A DNA stretch of 64,000 nucleotides from CAWKMN01 sp963850765 (GCA_963850765.1 CAWKMN010000011.1:62001-126000); one strand, 5' to 3'. Shown: positions 53,058-63,039, numbered from the stretch's first letter. Program-made: numbers and translations. Notes: generated by a model from the sequence alone, not told the origin.

Positions 53058-54757
53058 TTAGTGATCAAAGTCAACCATGATTCCATGTTCTAACAAAGCG
53101 GTTGCCAGGTCCCGTTCCTGGCCCGCACGGACGATTACAGCCGTCGGACCGAGCGTCGCCCCCAGGAAGCGGCGCAGTTCCGGTGTGTTCAAAATCGGCT
53201 GCATGGCGTCGGGCGTATTGGTCCGCAGGATGGTTTCCTGCGCGATCCAGATATCCGCCCCGCTGGTTCCTGACCAGCGATCGAGCACCAGCGCCAGAGA
53301 GCGCGGCAGGTCTTCGCCGCTGGCCCGGCGCAAAAAGGCGCGAATCGCGTCGGCCTGGATGGCCTGTTCCGACGCGCGCTGCAAGCCCGCCGAGTTCAGG
53401 CGGTATGTATATGGATCGCCCGCCTCACCCCACTCGCTGATGCGCGCCAGTTGGAAGCGCTCGTAGCGGCTCAGCGTGCGCGGCGCGAGCATTGTACCAT
53501 CACTTTGCACCGTCAGGTGAGCGCGATTTTCCGGCGGATCCGGCCAGTCGGCGGCCCCAACCAACGCGCGGCCATACACCGTCAGGCGGCAGAGATCGCC
53601 CTCGTCGCCCAGGTCGAGCAGGCCCAGCCAGTGCATCGGCCCGGCCACGATAAAGTTCAGCATGGCCCCATCGACGCGATCCCAGTCATCAAATCCGCGC
53701 AGATAGTCGCCCGTCTCGCTGTCCTTGATATACCAGCTTTCAAAGTCACCCGCGGGGCGCTGGAAATCCGGCTCTTCGGCTTTGATCGGTTTCGATCAGT
53801 TCATCGACGCGGCCACCATCCCACCGGCAGCATTTCAAGGTAGTTCAACAGCGTTTGCCGCGCCAGCCGCGGATCGTTGCGCCAGCCCGTGTCCTCTGGG
53901 ACAAGGCCGGGGGTGTGCCACAACTCGTTATAGTGGGTGGTGTTTTTCCAGGCTTCGGCCAGCGCGCGCACCTGCCGCGGCCGGGAAAGTTCCAGCCAGG
54001 GGCGGGCCGCCGGTATGGGCTTAAAGATGCCGTCCTCGTTCGCCGCCAGACCCATCTCGGCCACCAGCCCGATCAGCAGGGCCACCAGCGCCGGGTGGTG
54101 CTCGCTCAAAAGCTGGTTCGCCAGCCCATCATTCGCCTGCTGCTGAAGCGCGTTTTTCTCGGCGGGGATGTGGTGAATTTGCAGGAACGCGAGCAGCGTG
54201 GTCAGGTCATCCACGAGGGTGGTCGTCGCCGCGCGCACCGTCTCCGGCTCGAATTCGCTCTCGGCCAGCGCCACGCGCGTTTCTACCAGGGGCGCTTCCT
54301 CGCTGAGATCGTAACCCGTCTGGTGAACGGGCAGCACGCCGGCCAGATCGGACGGCACCACCACAAACATCTGCATCCCGGCTTTGCCCTGATCGAAGGC
54401 GGTGCTGACCAGCCCGCGATAATACAGCGTCTCCGCGATGCTCACCGGGTGGAGATGCGGCTTTTCGCGGTCGCGCTTGTCCGGCCCCATCGGGCGGATC
54501 GCGCCGAACAGGCGGCTGAACTGGGCTTCGGTCATTTTGTGCTCGGCTGCGCTGAGGAGCATTTGCAGCGCGCCGCGCTCGCTCTCATTCAGGCGCGCCC
54601 ATTCGGCGGCTGCACGTGCCGGTTCGAGCATCGCCGCCGCCAGGGTTTCGGGAGCTTCGCGCTTGTCGAGTCCTTCCAGGTCGATGTCCCAGCGGTGCGC
54701 AATAATCGCGAGCAGCCCGGGGTCGGCATCGAGCAGCGTGGACAGCAGGTTTGGCAT
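53058..54757 (-). CDS. Helicase_C_3 (XPB/Ssl2 N-terminal-like) domain protein (two frameshifts)
   Basis: Protein of about 566 residues starting MPNLLSTLLDADPGLLAI. The N-terminal half is helical with winged-helix-like repeats (ERGALQMLLSAAEHKMTEAQF). The C-terminal half has the domain that in XPB-type helicases precedes the motor: LTVQSDGTMLAPRTL, ISEWGEAGDPYTYRLNSAGL, LRRASGEDLP and VIVRAGQERDLATALLEHG. No helicase motor motifs are present. Two extra bases (near 53805 and 53790) break the frame. Standalone versions are common in Chloroflexota and Actinobacteria; function unknown. It begins the operon that continues to the SGNH gene. Confidence 0.75.
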
Positions 54758-54796
54758 GTCCTACACCATCCTCATGGTGATGTTAGTTAAGGTAAT

Positions 54797-54825
54797 AAGA
54801 TAATGGAGTTGCCCGTATGGCGCAA
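54797..54825 (-). promoter_or_regulatory. Putative promoter of the 54757-49807 operon
   Basis: TTGCGC (54820-54825), a 17-bp spacer and TATCTT (54797-54802) on the minus strand lie 39 nt before ATG 54757. Confidence 0.5.
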
Positions 54826-54906
54826 CTTTTCAGGGGAGGGAGTTTACCCGAAAAACGTAGATTTGTTAACCCACCCAGACAATTATCTAGGCTGTTTTGA
54901 TCGGGG

Positions 54907-55090
54907 GATGGGTGGAGGTTGGTTGTTGGTTCGTGGTCCGTGTCGTAAATCGTGGGTCCATCCGTAGGGGCGTATTGCCATACGCCCCTACAAGACCGTG
55001 TTAGCCGATTGGCACAATGGGGCAGCCCCTCATCGGACCGGCGACTTGCCCCACCGAAAACCAAAAACCAACAACTGACTACCAACCACC
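54907..55090. repeat. Nested repeat: GGTTGTTGG arms around a perfect GTAGGGGCGTAT hairpin
   Basis: The left arm (54914-54935, GGAGGTTGGTTGTTGGTTCG) is complementary to the right arm (55059-55089, CCAAAAACCAACAACTGACT). In the centre GTAGGGGCGTAT (54964-54975) and ATACGCCCCTAC (54980-54991) form a perfect 12-bp stem with a 4-nt loop. It fills the gap 54758-55093, which holds no gene. Confidence 0.85.
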
Positions 55091-55093
55091 GCA

Positions 55094-57395
55094 TCACCGC
55101 ACGTCGTGCCAGGTGGTGTGGACTTCAGTCCGGCCAGAGCGGATCGCGCGCAGCAGGGCATCCTGATCCACCGGGATGCGAAAGACGCGCACGCCGGTCG
55201 CGTGATAGATGGCGTTGGCAATGGCGGGCGTGGTGTTGATCGACGTGATCTCGCCCACGCCCTTCGCGCCGTAGGGTCCCTGGCTGGTCGGCTCTTCGAC
55301 CAGATGCGAGATGATCTCCGGCGTGTGCTTGATGCTCGGGATCTTGTAGCGCGCGAACAACACGCTCCAGGGACACCGTTCTCGACAATGTATTCTTCGG
55401 TCAGGCAGTTGCCCATGCCCATCATGATCCCGCCCTGGACCTGCCCGTTCAGCGTCTTGGGGTTGATGGCGCGCCCGACGTCGTTGGCCGCGATGATGCG
55501 CAGTACCTTGACCGCTCCTGTTTCCAGATCCACCTCGATCAGCGCGGCCTGGGTCGCATACGAAAAGGCGAAGTGCATATCGCCGCCGGTGCCAAGCGGC
55601 TGCGTCTGAGGCGCGTCGTAGGCATAGCGCACCTTGGCTTCCTGGCCCTGCTGGTGCATCCAGTTCACGACCTCGCCGATCGCGACGGTGGAGCCGTTGT
55701 AGCGCAGCTTGCCATCCTCAAAGCGGATCTGCTCCGGCGGCACGCTCATCCGCTCGGCGGCGACCGAGGCCAGCGCCTCGCGCATGGTGGCGGCGGCATA
55801 GCGCGCCGCGTTGCCGCTGACATACGTCTGGCGGGAAGCGGTGGTCGGACCGCCATCGGGAGTCAGATCGGTGTCGGAGAGCAGCACGCGCACGCATTCC
55901 ACCGGCAGGCCCAGTTCCTCGGCGGCGATCTGCGCCAGCACGACGCTGAGACCCTGCCCCATGTCGGCGGATGAGGTGCGCACCTCCGCGATCGAGTTCG
56001 GATAGACCTCGATCTCGGCCACGGATCGATCGGGCGCGCCGCCGCCCAGCCCGGTATTTTTGTAGGCGCACGCGATGCCCCAGCCATACGCCTTGTGGCC
56101 CTCGCGCCAGCCCCAGCGGAAGCCCGCATCAGCGCCGCGCATATCGCGATTGACATGCTCGATCGTCTGGAGCAGCCCCACGCTTTCGCGGAGAAGCTGC
56201 CCGGTGGCGGTCGTCTCGCCCGACTTTCTGCGCGTTCTTCAGCCGGAAGTCGAGCGGGTCCATGCCGATCGCTTCGGCCACCAGATCCATGTTCTGCTCG
56301 ACGGCAAAGGCGGACTGCGTCACGCCAAAGCCCCGGAACGCGCCCGACGGCGGGTTGTTGGTGTACATCACGTAACAGTCGATCCTGGCATTGGGCACGA
56401 CATAGGGCCCGGTGGCGTGAGTCGTGGCGCGCGTCATGACCTTATCGGACAGGCTGGCATACGCGCCGCCGTCGCCGTACAGTTCCGCCTGGACCGCGGT
56501 CAGCGTGCCGTCGCGCTTCGCGCCGGTCTTGATGCGGATAATCGTGGCGTGGCGCTTGGGGTGGAACAGCAGCAATTCCTGGCGCGAATACAGCATCTTG
56601 ACCGGCCGCCCCGTCACCTGGGCGAGCATGGCGACGTGGATCTGCCCGGCGATGTCTTCTTTGCCGCCAAATCCGCCGCCGATCAGCGTGCCGCGCACGC
56701 GGATCGCTTCTTCGGGCAGCGCCAACGCGCGGGCTGCCTGCCGCCGGTCCTCGTACGGAATCTGCGAGCCGACATAGATAGTGAGCTTGGCGTGTTCGTC
56801 GTCGTAACCTGCCGGCACGCCGATCGAGCATTCCGGCTCCATAAAGGCGTGCTCGATGGTCGGCGTGCGATATTCGCGCTCGATGATCACATCCGCCTCG
56901 GCAAAGCCCTGTTCCACATCGCCGTGGCGCACTTTGATGTGCTTGAGCAGGTTGCCGTCGTCGCGGCCCTCGTGGACATGCGGTGCTTCGGGCGAGCGCG
57001 CGAATTCGGGATCGCCCACCACCGGCAGCGGCTCGTAGGTCGACTTCGATCAGATCCAGCGCGCGGGCGGCGGTGTCGGCATCTTCCGCCGCGACGATCG
57101 CCACGGCGTCGCCCCTGTAGCGGACTTTGTCGGCGCACAGCACCGGCCAATCGGCGTAGATCAGCCCGTGGATGTTGTCGCCGGGCACGTCTTCATGGGT
57201 CAGCACCGCGCAGCACGCCGGGCAGCGCCTTCGCCCTGCTCGTGTCGATCTTCAGGATGCGCGCGTGGGGATGGGCCGCGCGCAGCGTCCGCGCGACCAG
57301 CATCCCAGGGAAGGTGTAGTCGTCGGTGAATTTGGCGCGCCCGGTGACTTTGTCCACGATCTCCTGCGGCGGAACCGACCGGCCAATCGCTTTCA
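55094..57395 (-). CDS. Molybdenum hydroxylase large (molybdopterin-binding) subunit, xanthine dehydrogenase family (several frameshifts)
   Basis: Aldehyde oxidase/xanthine dehydrogenase-type catalytic subunit of about 765 residues. The N-terminal domain reads VDKVTGRAKFTDDYTF and KVRYRGDAVAIVAAED; cofactor-binding parts are GGGFGGKEDIAGQIHVA, PPSGAFRGFGVTQSAF, ADMGQGLSVVLAQIAAEEL and the C-terminal QGPYGAKGVGEI with the catalytic Glu. Frame breaks near 57210, 57040, 56220 and 55370 (mostly one extra G or C). There is no start codon between this part and the 2Fe-2S part upstream; removing one C near 57398 joins them, so the two may be one fused protein. Substrate unknown. Confidence 0.88.
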
Positions 57396-57907
57396 GGGGT
57401 GCGACTGTCTGCGACGGCTTCCCACGGGATCGGGCCGTCGCCGCGCAGCTCGCTGGCCGCCGACTGGATGGCGCTGATCACGGTGGTATAGCCGGTGCAG
57501 CGGCAGTAGGTATCTTTGAGCGCGACCTTGATATCGTGCTCGTCGGGCCGCGGATTCTCGTCGATCAGCGCCTTGGCGGTCATGATCAGGCCGGGCGTGC
57601 AGAAACCACACTGCACCGCGCCGTGCTCGATGAACGCCGATTGCAGCGGGTGGAGCTGGTCCTGCTCCGGCGCGAGGCCCTCGATGGTGGTGATTGTCGC
57701 GTTCTGCGCTTTGAACGCGGGATAGATGCAGGAATTGACCGGCGTGCCGTTGACCAGCACGGTACAGATGCCGCACTCGGCTTCCTCGCAGCCGATCTTG
57801 GTGCCGGTCAGGCCGAGGTCATAGCGCAGCACATGCGCCAGCGTGCGCGATTCGGGCACGTCGAGATGGTGAGTTTGTCCGTTAACGGTCAGTTTCAATG
57901 CTGTCAT
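57396..57907 (-). CDS. 2Fe-2S subunit/domain of the molybdenum hydroxylase
   Basis: Electron-transfer part of about 170 residues starting MTALKLTVNGQTHHLDVP at ATG 57907 (GGTGAG about 9 nt upstream). The first cluster is bound by GCEEAECGICTVLVNG...NSC, the second by QCGFCTPG and YCRCTGYT, as in CoxS/XdhC-type subunits. The frame continues without a stop towards the large subunit (GPIPWEAVADSRT), and with one base removed near 57398 it reads straight into LKAIGRSVPPQEIVDK. I end the entry there, but a 2Fe-2S::molybdopterin fusion is the likelier natural form. Confidence 0.88.
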
Positions 57908-57921
57908 GATGTCTATCTCAC

Positions 57922-58836
57922 CTATTCTATTCCAATACCTTCGGGGACGGCTTCGCCGGTCTGGGCGCGGCGCACGGCCAGCAGCAGCACGCGCCGCAGC
58001 AGCACGTCGATCATCTCCTGGCGATATTCGGCGGTGGCGCGATAAGCACTGGTGCGCGGGCGCAGCGCGTCGTGCGCTGCCACAACCGCGCGTTCGACGG
58101 ATTCGTTGTTCGCCGGCAGGCCGCGCAGGGCCGCTTCGACCGCGTCCGCACGTACCGGGACTTTCGCCACCGGGCCGATACACACGCGCACGTCGTCGTA
58201 AAGCTCGCCGGACTCGTCCAGCCGGACCCAAGCCGCACAGCCCAAAATCGGCAGCGCGACTCCCTGCGGGCGCATGATGCGCTTGAAGGCGGTCGCTTCG
58301 CGCGGGCCGCACAGCCGCAGCCGGAAGCCGATCAGCAGGTCGCGCGTCGAGTCCAGCAGCGATTGGCCGGGACCCAGAAACATCTCCGGGAGGGGTACCC
58401 AGCGGCGCTGGCCGTCCTTGACGATTTCGACGTCGGACGCCAGCACCATGAGCGAGGTGGTGCCATCGCCCGCCGGGAGCGCATGGGCGACGTTGCCGCC
58501 GAGCGTGCCGACGTTGCGCACCTGCGGCCCGCCGACCACGCCGCAGCTTTCGACCAGGCAGGTCGCGCGCGCCGCGATCACGGCTGATTTGACGATCTGC
58601 GTGTGGGTCACGCCCGCGCCGATATACAGGTGGTCGCCGTCCTGGGTGATGGCGCTGAATCCCTCAATGCAGGTGATGTCGATCAGGGCGTCGGGATGGG
58701 GCTGGTGCCCCTGGCGGATGTCTAATAATAAGTCGGTGCCCCCCGCGATGATGCGCGCCCGGCCCTGGTAGGACTGTAACAAACGGAGCGCTTCATCGAC
58801 GGTGGACGGCGTGTGATAATGAGTCCAAAGTGTCAT
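57922..58836 (-). CDS. FAD-binding subunit of the molybdenum hydroxylase (CoxM/XdhB type)
   Basis: Medium subunit of 304 residues that passes electrons from the iron-sulfur clusters to an acceptor via FAD. The FAD-binding motifs are RIIAGGTDLLLDIRQG and RNVGTLGGNVAHALPAGD, and the C-terminal CO-dehydrogenase flavoprotein domain follows (about 190-290). It is the first gene of the operon, 14 bp before the 2Fe-2S gene. A TATAAT without a good -35 box (58936-58941) lies upstream. Confidence 0.92.
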   Translation of the reverse strand: MTLWTHYHTPSTVDEALRLLQSYQGRARIIAGGTDLLLDIRQGHQPHPDALIDITCIEGFSAITQDGDHLYIGAGVTHTQIVKSAVIAARATCLVESCGVVGGPQVRNVGTLGGNVAHALPAGDGTTSLMVLASDVEIVKDGQRRWVPLPEMFLGPGQSLLDSTRDLLIGFRLRLCGPREATAFKRIMRPQGVALPILGCAAWVRLDESGELYDDVRVCIGPVAKVPVRADAVEAALRGLPANNESVERAVVAAHDALRPRTSAYRATAEYRQEMIDVLLRRVLLLAVRRAQTGEAVPEGIGIE

Positions 58837-58971
58837 TGGCTACTTTTAATGCCTCGCGGATAGCTTACGGCTGCTGGCACTTTTCGATGGGCGAGGGTGC
58901 CCAACGCCGCGTGCGCGACCATCAGCCGGAGGGTTATTATAGTCTATATTAACATAATTCCCGTCCAGCGG

Positions 58972-59836
58972 TCAATCTCTGGTCTGCTCATCCAGAAAGG
59001 CGCGCACCACCGCGATATACTTCGTGTTCTCCTCGACAAACGTCATGTGGGCGCTGTGTTCAAAGACCACCAGCCGCGCGTTCGGGAGGCCCGCCGCCAT
59101 CGCTTCGGACGCCGCGACCGAGCAGGTCCGATCATGGCGCCCGGCCAGCACCAGCACCGGATGACGTCACGCGGTGCAGACGGTCTTCCACTTCGATCCC
59201 GCCATAGTCCGCCGACGAGAACTTGCGCAGCACTTCGGGCGAATAGACCGCGTCCGCCGTGCGCGCTTCATACTCGGCAATGCGCGGATCAAACGGATCG
59301 CGGAACTGGAAGGGATTTTGATCGTGCAGCAGCGCCGCGACGTCGGCGTGCGTCTGAGCGTGCTGCTCCCGTGCCCACGAATCCGTGACCTGCTGGCGCA
59401 GAGATTCGGGCTGGAAGTTCGCCAACTGCTCGTTGACGTGGGACATCAGGAACCGTCTGCCGGGCACGCCGCTGGAAATGATCGACTGCGCCGCCTGATC
59501 GGGATAATCGACGGCGTGCTGCAAGGTTACAAAGGAGCCGTAAGAATGGCCCAGGACGGCGTATTTCCCCAGGCCGAGCGCATCCGCCAGCAGGCCGACA
59601 TCCCGCGCGTTCTGTGCCAGCGTCCAGGTCTCTGGCGGCGGGCGGTCGGATCGGCCATTGGCGCGCTGATCCACCAGGATCAGCCGGTAGGTATCCGTCA
59701 GCGCGTCGAGATAGTCTCCAAACATACGGTGATCTATGCCGGGTCCGCCGTGCAGCACGATCACCGGATAGCCGGTGCCGCGCTCCACCACAAACAGCCG
59801 GGTATCTCCAATATCGACCAGCCTGCCTTCAACCAT
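58972..59836 (-). CDS. Alpha/beta hydrolase, proline-iminopeptidase type (one frameshift)
   Basis: Serine hydrolase of about 287 residues. It has the HGGPG oxyanion motif, DQRANGRSD in place of the usual DQRGSGRS, the nucleophile elbow GHSYGS, the acid in GRHDRT and the His in EHSAHM. This set fits the S33 prolyl aminopeptidase/tricorn-factor group, which removes N-terminal residues from short peptides. An extra base near 59163 separates the C-terminal 60 residues. The gene is divergent from the dehydrogenase operon. Confidence 0.87.
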
Positions 59837-59989
59837 CGGTTGCGCCTTTCTGCCAACGCTGTCTTCTGTCTATTATGCTCAAATCTCGCCCGTGGCAAAA
59901 GCGGCCGGCGGATCTATCAATCGTAGTTGTTGCACAAATTTGTTTATAATCTCGCTTAGACGAGCATAAAGATAGGTCAGGAGATGTGG

Positions 59990-61018
59990 ATGGTCACTGA
60001 AACGCCTGATGTCGTGCATGACCTGGACGATGCCGAGATCGACCTTGATCGCAAGACGCTGCTTGAGATGTACTGGCAGATGGTCCGCGCCCGCCGCACC
60101 GACGAGCGGACCTGGGTGCTGCACCGCCAGGGTAAGATCGCCTTCCACATTTCGGGGATCGGCCACGAGGGGATACAGATCGGTGCGGGGTATGCCCTGC
60201 GGCGCGGCCATGACTATGCCCACCTTTATTATCGCGATCTGGCCTTTTCATTCGCGCTGGGATATACGCCGCGCGAATTTTTTCTCGCAATCTTCGGCAA
60301 GGCAGGCGAACCGACCAGCGGCGCGCGCCAGATGCCCTCACACTTCAGCAGCCGCAAGCTTGGGATGCTGTCGGCATCCAGCCCGGTGGCGACCCAGGTC
60401 CCGCAGGCGGCCGGCGCGGCGCTCGCCTGCAAGCTGATGCGCGACGATCGGGTCGTCGTGGTGACGCTGGGCGAAGGCTCGACCAGCGAGGGCGACTGGT
60501 ACGAGGGTCTCAACTGGGCGGGCGTACACCATCTGCCGCTGATCTGCCTCGTTGAAAATAACATTTATGCGATTTCCGTCCCCATGCATTTGCAGATGGC
60601 CGTAGCCAATGTCGCGGATCGCGCGCCGATGTTCGGCATCGCGGGCGTGGTGGTCGATGGGAACGACGTGCTGGCGTCCTACCGGGTGATGCGCGAGGCG
60701 TATGAGCGCGCGCGCGGCGGCGGCGGCGCGACGCTGGTCGAGGCCAAAACCTACCGGTCGGTGCCGCATTCATCCGACGACGACGACCGCACCTACCGCA
60801 CGCGCGACGAGGTCGAAGAGTGGAAACGGCGCGATCCGATTCTGCGCTTCCAGAATTATCTGCGCGACAAAGGGCTGCTGGACGACGACGGGATCGAGGA
60901 GGTCGAGCAGCGCATCCGCCAGGAGGTCGAAGAAGCCCAGGCGGGCGCGATCGCCGCGCCGTACCCACCCGCTGACGCAGCGAATTTCCCGGTCTTTAAG
61001 CCGGATAGTTCGCAGTAG
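59990..61018 (+). CDS. pdhA: 2-oxoacid dehydrogenase E1 alpha subunit (pyruvate or branched-chain type)
   Basis: Thiamine-diphosphate subunit of 342 residues. The ThDP motif runs from LGEGSTSEGDWYEGLNWAG to VENNIYAISVP; HLYYRDLAFSFALGY and QMPSHFSSRKLGMLS form the substrate and phosphorylation-loop regions. The sequence is rather like branched-chain 2-oxoacid dehydrogenase E1 alpha, so pyruvate specificity is not certain. ATG 59990 has AGGAG 7 nt upstream; ATG 59984 abuts that site and is less likely. A TATAAT (59944-59949) lies upstream. Confidence 0.9.
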   Translation: MVTETPDVVHDLDDAEIDLDRKTLLEMYWQMVRARRTDERTWVLHRQGKIAFHISGIGHEGIQIGAGYALRRGHDYAHLYYRDLAFSFALGYTPREFFLAIFGKAGEPTSGARQMPSHFSSRKLGMLSASSPVATQVPQAAGAALACKLMRDDRVVVVTLGEGSTSEGDWYEGLNWAGVHHLPLICLVENNIYAISVPMHLQMAVANVADRAPMFGIAGVVVDGNDVLASYRVMREAYERARGGGGATLVEAKTYRSVPHSSDDDDRTYRTRDEVEEWKRRDPILRFQNYLRDKGLLDDDGIEEVEQRIRQEVEEAQAGAIAAPYPPADAANFPVFKPDSSQ

Positions 61019-61148
61019 ACAGTCGATAGTTGTCAGTAAACAGGGATCAGTAAACAGCGAAAGCTGGTACCAGAGGGCGATACCTTTAACCAACTACCAA
61101 CAACTAACAACCAATAACAACTGAAAACTGTCTACTGATCACTGTTTA
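61014..61148. repeat. CAGTAGACAG / CTGTCTACTG inverted repeat with AACAACCAATAAC words
   Basis: The left arm (61014-61060) is made of CAGTAGACAGTCGATAGTTG words and the right arm (61118-61150) of their complement, CTGAAAACTGTCTACTGATC. Between them stands one side of the CAACAACTAACAACC family. The element separates E1 alpha and E1 beta inside the operon. Confidence 0.75.
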
Positions 61149-61168
61149 CTCCCAGGAGCAGCGCACCC

Positions 61169-62161
61169 ATGACCGAAATCACCCTCATCGAAGGTATCCG
61201 GCAGGCGATGGACGAAGAACTCGAACGGGATGAGCGCGTGTTCATCACCGGCGAGGACGTCGGGCAGCGCGGCGGCGTGTTCCGTGCGACGATCGGCCTG
61301 TTCGACAAGTACGGGCCGGATCGGATCATCGATTCACCACTGGCCGAGCTGAGCATCGTGGCGGTGGGGATCGGCGCGGCGATGGTCGGGATGCGCCCGA
61401 TCTGCGAGATCCAGTTCGCGGACTACATCTTCCCGGCGTTTAACCAGATTGTGAATGAAGCGGCCTATGTTTATTACCGCTCCAACGGTCAATGGCACAT
61501 CCCGATGGTCATCCGCGCGCCGTATGGCGGCGGAATCGGCGGTGGGCTGTATCACTCGCAGAGCGTCGAAGCCTTTTTTGCGCACCGGCCCGGCCTGAAA
61601 GTCGTCATCCCCAGCAACCCGTATGACGCCAAAGGGCTGCTGAAATCCGCCGTGCGCGATCCGAACCCGGTGATGTTCTTCGAGCCGAAAAAAGGCTACC
61701 GGCTGATCCGGGGTGAGGTGCCCGATCACGGCGACGAGGTGCTGGTCCCGATTGGGCCGGCCAACATCACCCGCGAAGGCGCGGATGTGACGGTGTACGC
61801 CTACGGAATGATGCACTATTACACCCTGCAAGCCGCGCAGATGGTCGCCGCACAGGACGGGATCGAATGCACCGTGGTCGATGTGCGCACCCTGGTGCCG
61901 CTCGATCGCGCCACGGTGCTCGACGCCTTCAAAAAGACCGGCAAGGCGCTGATCGTACACGAGGATAACCGCTTTCTGGGTTACGGCGCGGAGATCGCCG
62001 CCATCCTGGCCGACGAAGCGTTTGAATACATGGATGGGCCAATCCGCCGCCTGACCGGGCCGGATACTCCCGGTGTGCCCTTTGCGCACACCATGCAGGA
62101 CTATTTTATGCCGAGTCCTGACAAGATCGCTGACGCGATTCGAGAGCTGGCCGGGTACTGA
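61169..62161 (+). CDS. pdhB: 2-oxoacid dehydrogenase E1 beta subunit
   Basis: Transketolase-like subunit of 330 residues that completes the E1 active site. Marks are ITGEDVGQRGGVFRAT, DSPLAELSIVAVGIGAAM, EIQFADYIFPAFNQIVNEAA, RAPYGGGIGGGLYHSQS and the C-terminal DVRTLVPLDRATVLDAF with IVHEDNRFLGYGAEI. AGGAG lies about 11 nt before the ATG. It follows E1 alpha after 150 bp of repeat sequence. Confidence 0.95.
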   Translation: MTEITLIEGIRQAMDEELERDERVFITGEDVGQRGGVFRATIGLFDKYGPDRIIDSPLAELSIVAVGIGAAMVGMRPICEIQFADYIFPAFNQIVNEAAYVYYRSNGQWHIPMVIRAPYGGGIGGGLYHSQSVEAFFAHRPGLKVVIPSNPYDAKGLLKSAVRDPNPVMFFEPKKGYRLIRGEVPDHGDEVLVPIGPANITREGADVTVYAYGMMHYYTLQAAQMVAAQDGIECTVVDVRTLVPLDRATVLDAFKKTGKALIVHEDNRFLGYGAEIAAILADEAFEYMDGPIRRLTGPDTPGVPFAHTMQDYFMPSPDKIADAIRELAGY

Positions 62162-62216
62162 AAAACCCGGTCCGGCGCTCGGATCGAGACGTCTGAGTAG
62201 AATTGAGCATATCAAC

Positions 62217-63024
62217 ATGGCTGAAGAGCCACGCTATCTCGCACCCTTTCGCCAGCGCGACTTTCAGATTAGCTGCGCGGCGGTGAGTTTTGTAATGCTG
62301 CTGCTCCTGATGTGCCTGTTCGCGGGCCTGCTGTTACGCTACGGCGGCGACGATAATAACGACAATGAGGGCGACTTTGTAGAACGAATCCCGACGACGC
62401 CGACTGCGTTCGCTCAACCAACCGCGATCAGCGCACTATCCAGCCCGTCGCCCACCCAATTCCAGCCCGCAGCGGCGACCCTGGTACCCACGCCGACGGC
62501 GCTGATCCTGATACCGGGCAGCGGGTTTATTCCGGGCGGATTCCCCACTGCCGTTTCCGATCCCGTTTGATCCGGGTATTCCGCCAGCGCCGCCGCCCGT
62601 CGTGGTCATCGTGCCCTCGAATCCGCCCCCGCCGCCGCCACCCCCGCCGCCGCCGTCACCTACCAATACGCCGGATCTAGGTTACTTGATTGTCATTGAA
62701 ACACGCGGCGAAGAAAGCCTCTACGTGAGGAACCGGCTAGATTCGAAAGTAATGCCTCTTGCTCCACTGCGGTTAGGTGACGGAGAGAGTGCGATTGAAG
62801 GCTCCGAGTGGCGTGTTGATGTTCTCCCTCCGGGCGCATGTGTCACAGCCTGGCGCGACAAAGGTGAACGCGAAGACCCCGATATCGACTGTGATGAAAT
62901 GGGACGGAAGCTGACCCGCAAAAAGGGAGAACGCTTCTGGGGAGCCAAATTTAACGTGTACTACAACGGCGTGCTGCTCGGAGACTGCAACAAAGATAAG
63001 TGCTCGTTCAGGATCCCGGACTAG
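62217..63024 (+). CDS. Membrane-anchored protein with Thr/Pro-rich and polyproline linker (one frameshift)
   Basis: Protein of about 268 residues: a short cytoplasmic start MAEEPRYLAPFRQRDF, one membrane helix (SFVMLLLLMCLFAGLLLRY), an acidic DDNNDNEGD stretch, a linker rich in Thr and Pro with a run of eleven prolines, and a C-terminal beta-rich domain (about 180-268) with four cysteines (PPGACVTAW, PDIDCDEM, LGDCNKDKCSF). An extra base near 62560 splits the linker. Standing between E1 beta and E2 of a dehydrogenase operon, it is out of place. No family recognised. Confidence 0.65.
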
Positions 63025-63039
63025 AGGAAGTGCCAGCTT

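Noticed and set aside
1836..63024. Calling the frameshifted genes pseudogenes
   Set aside because: The broken genes include core and essential ones, the reading on both sides of each break is well conserved, and the breaks are single bases in G/C-rich runs.
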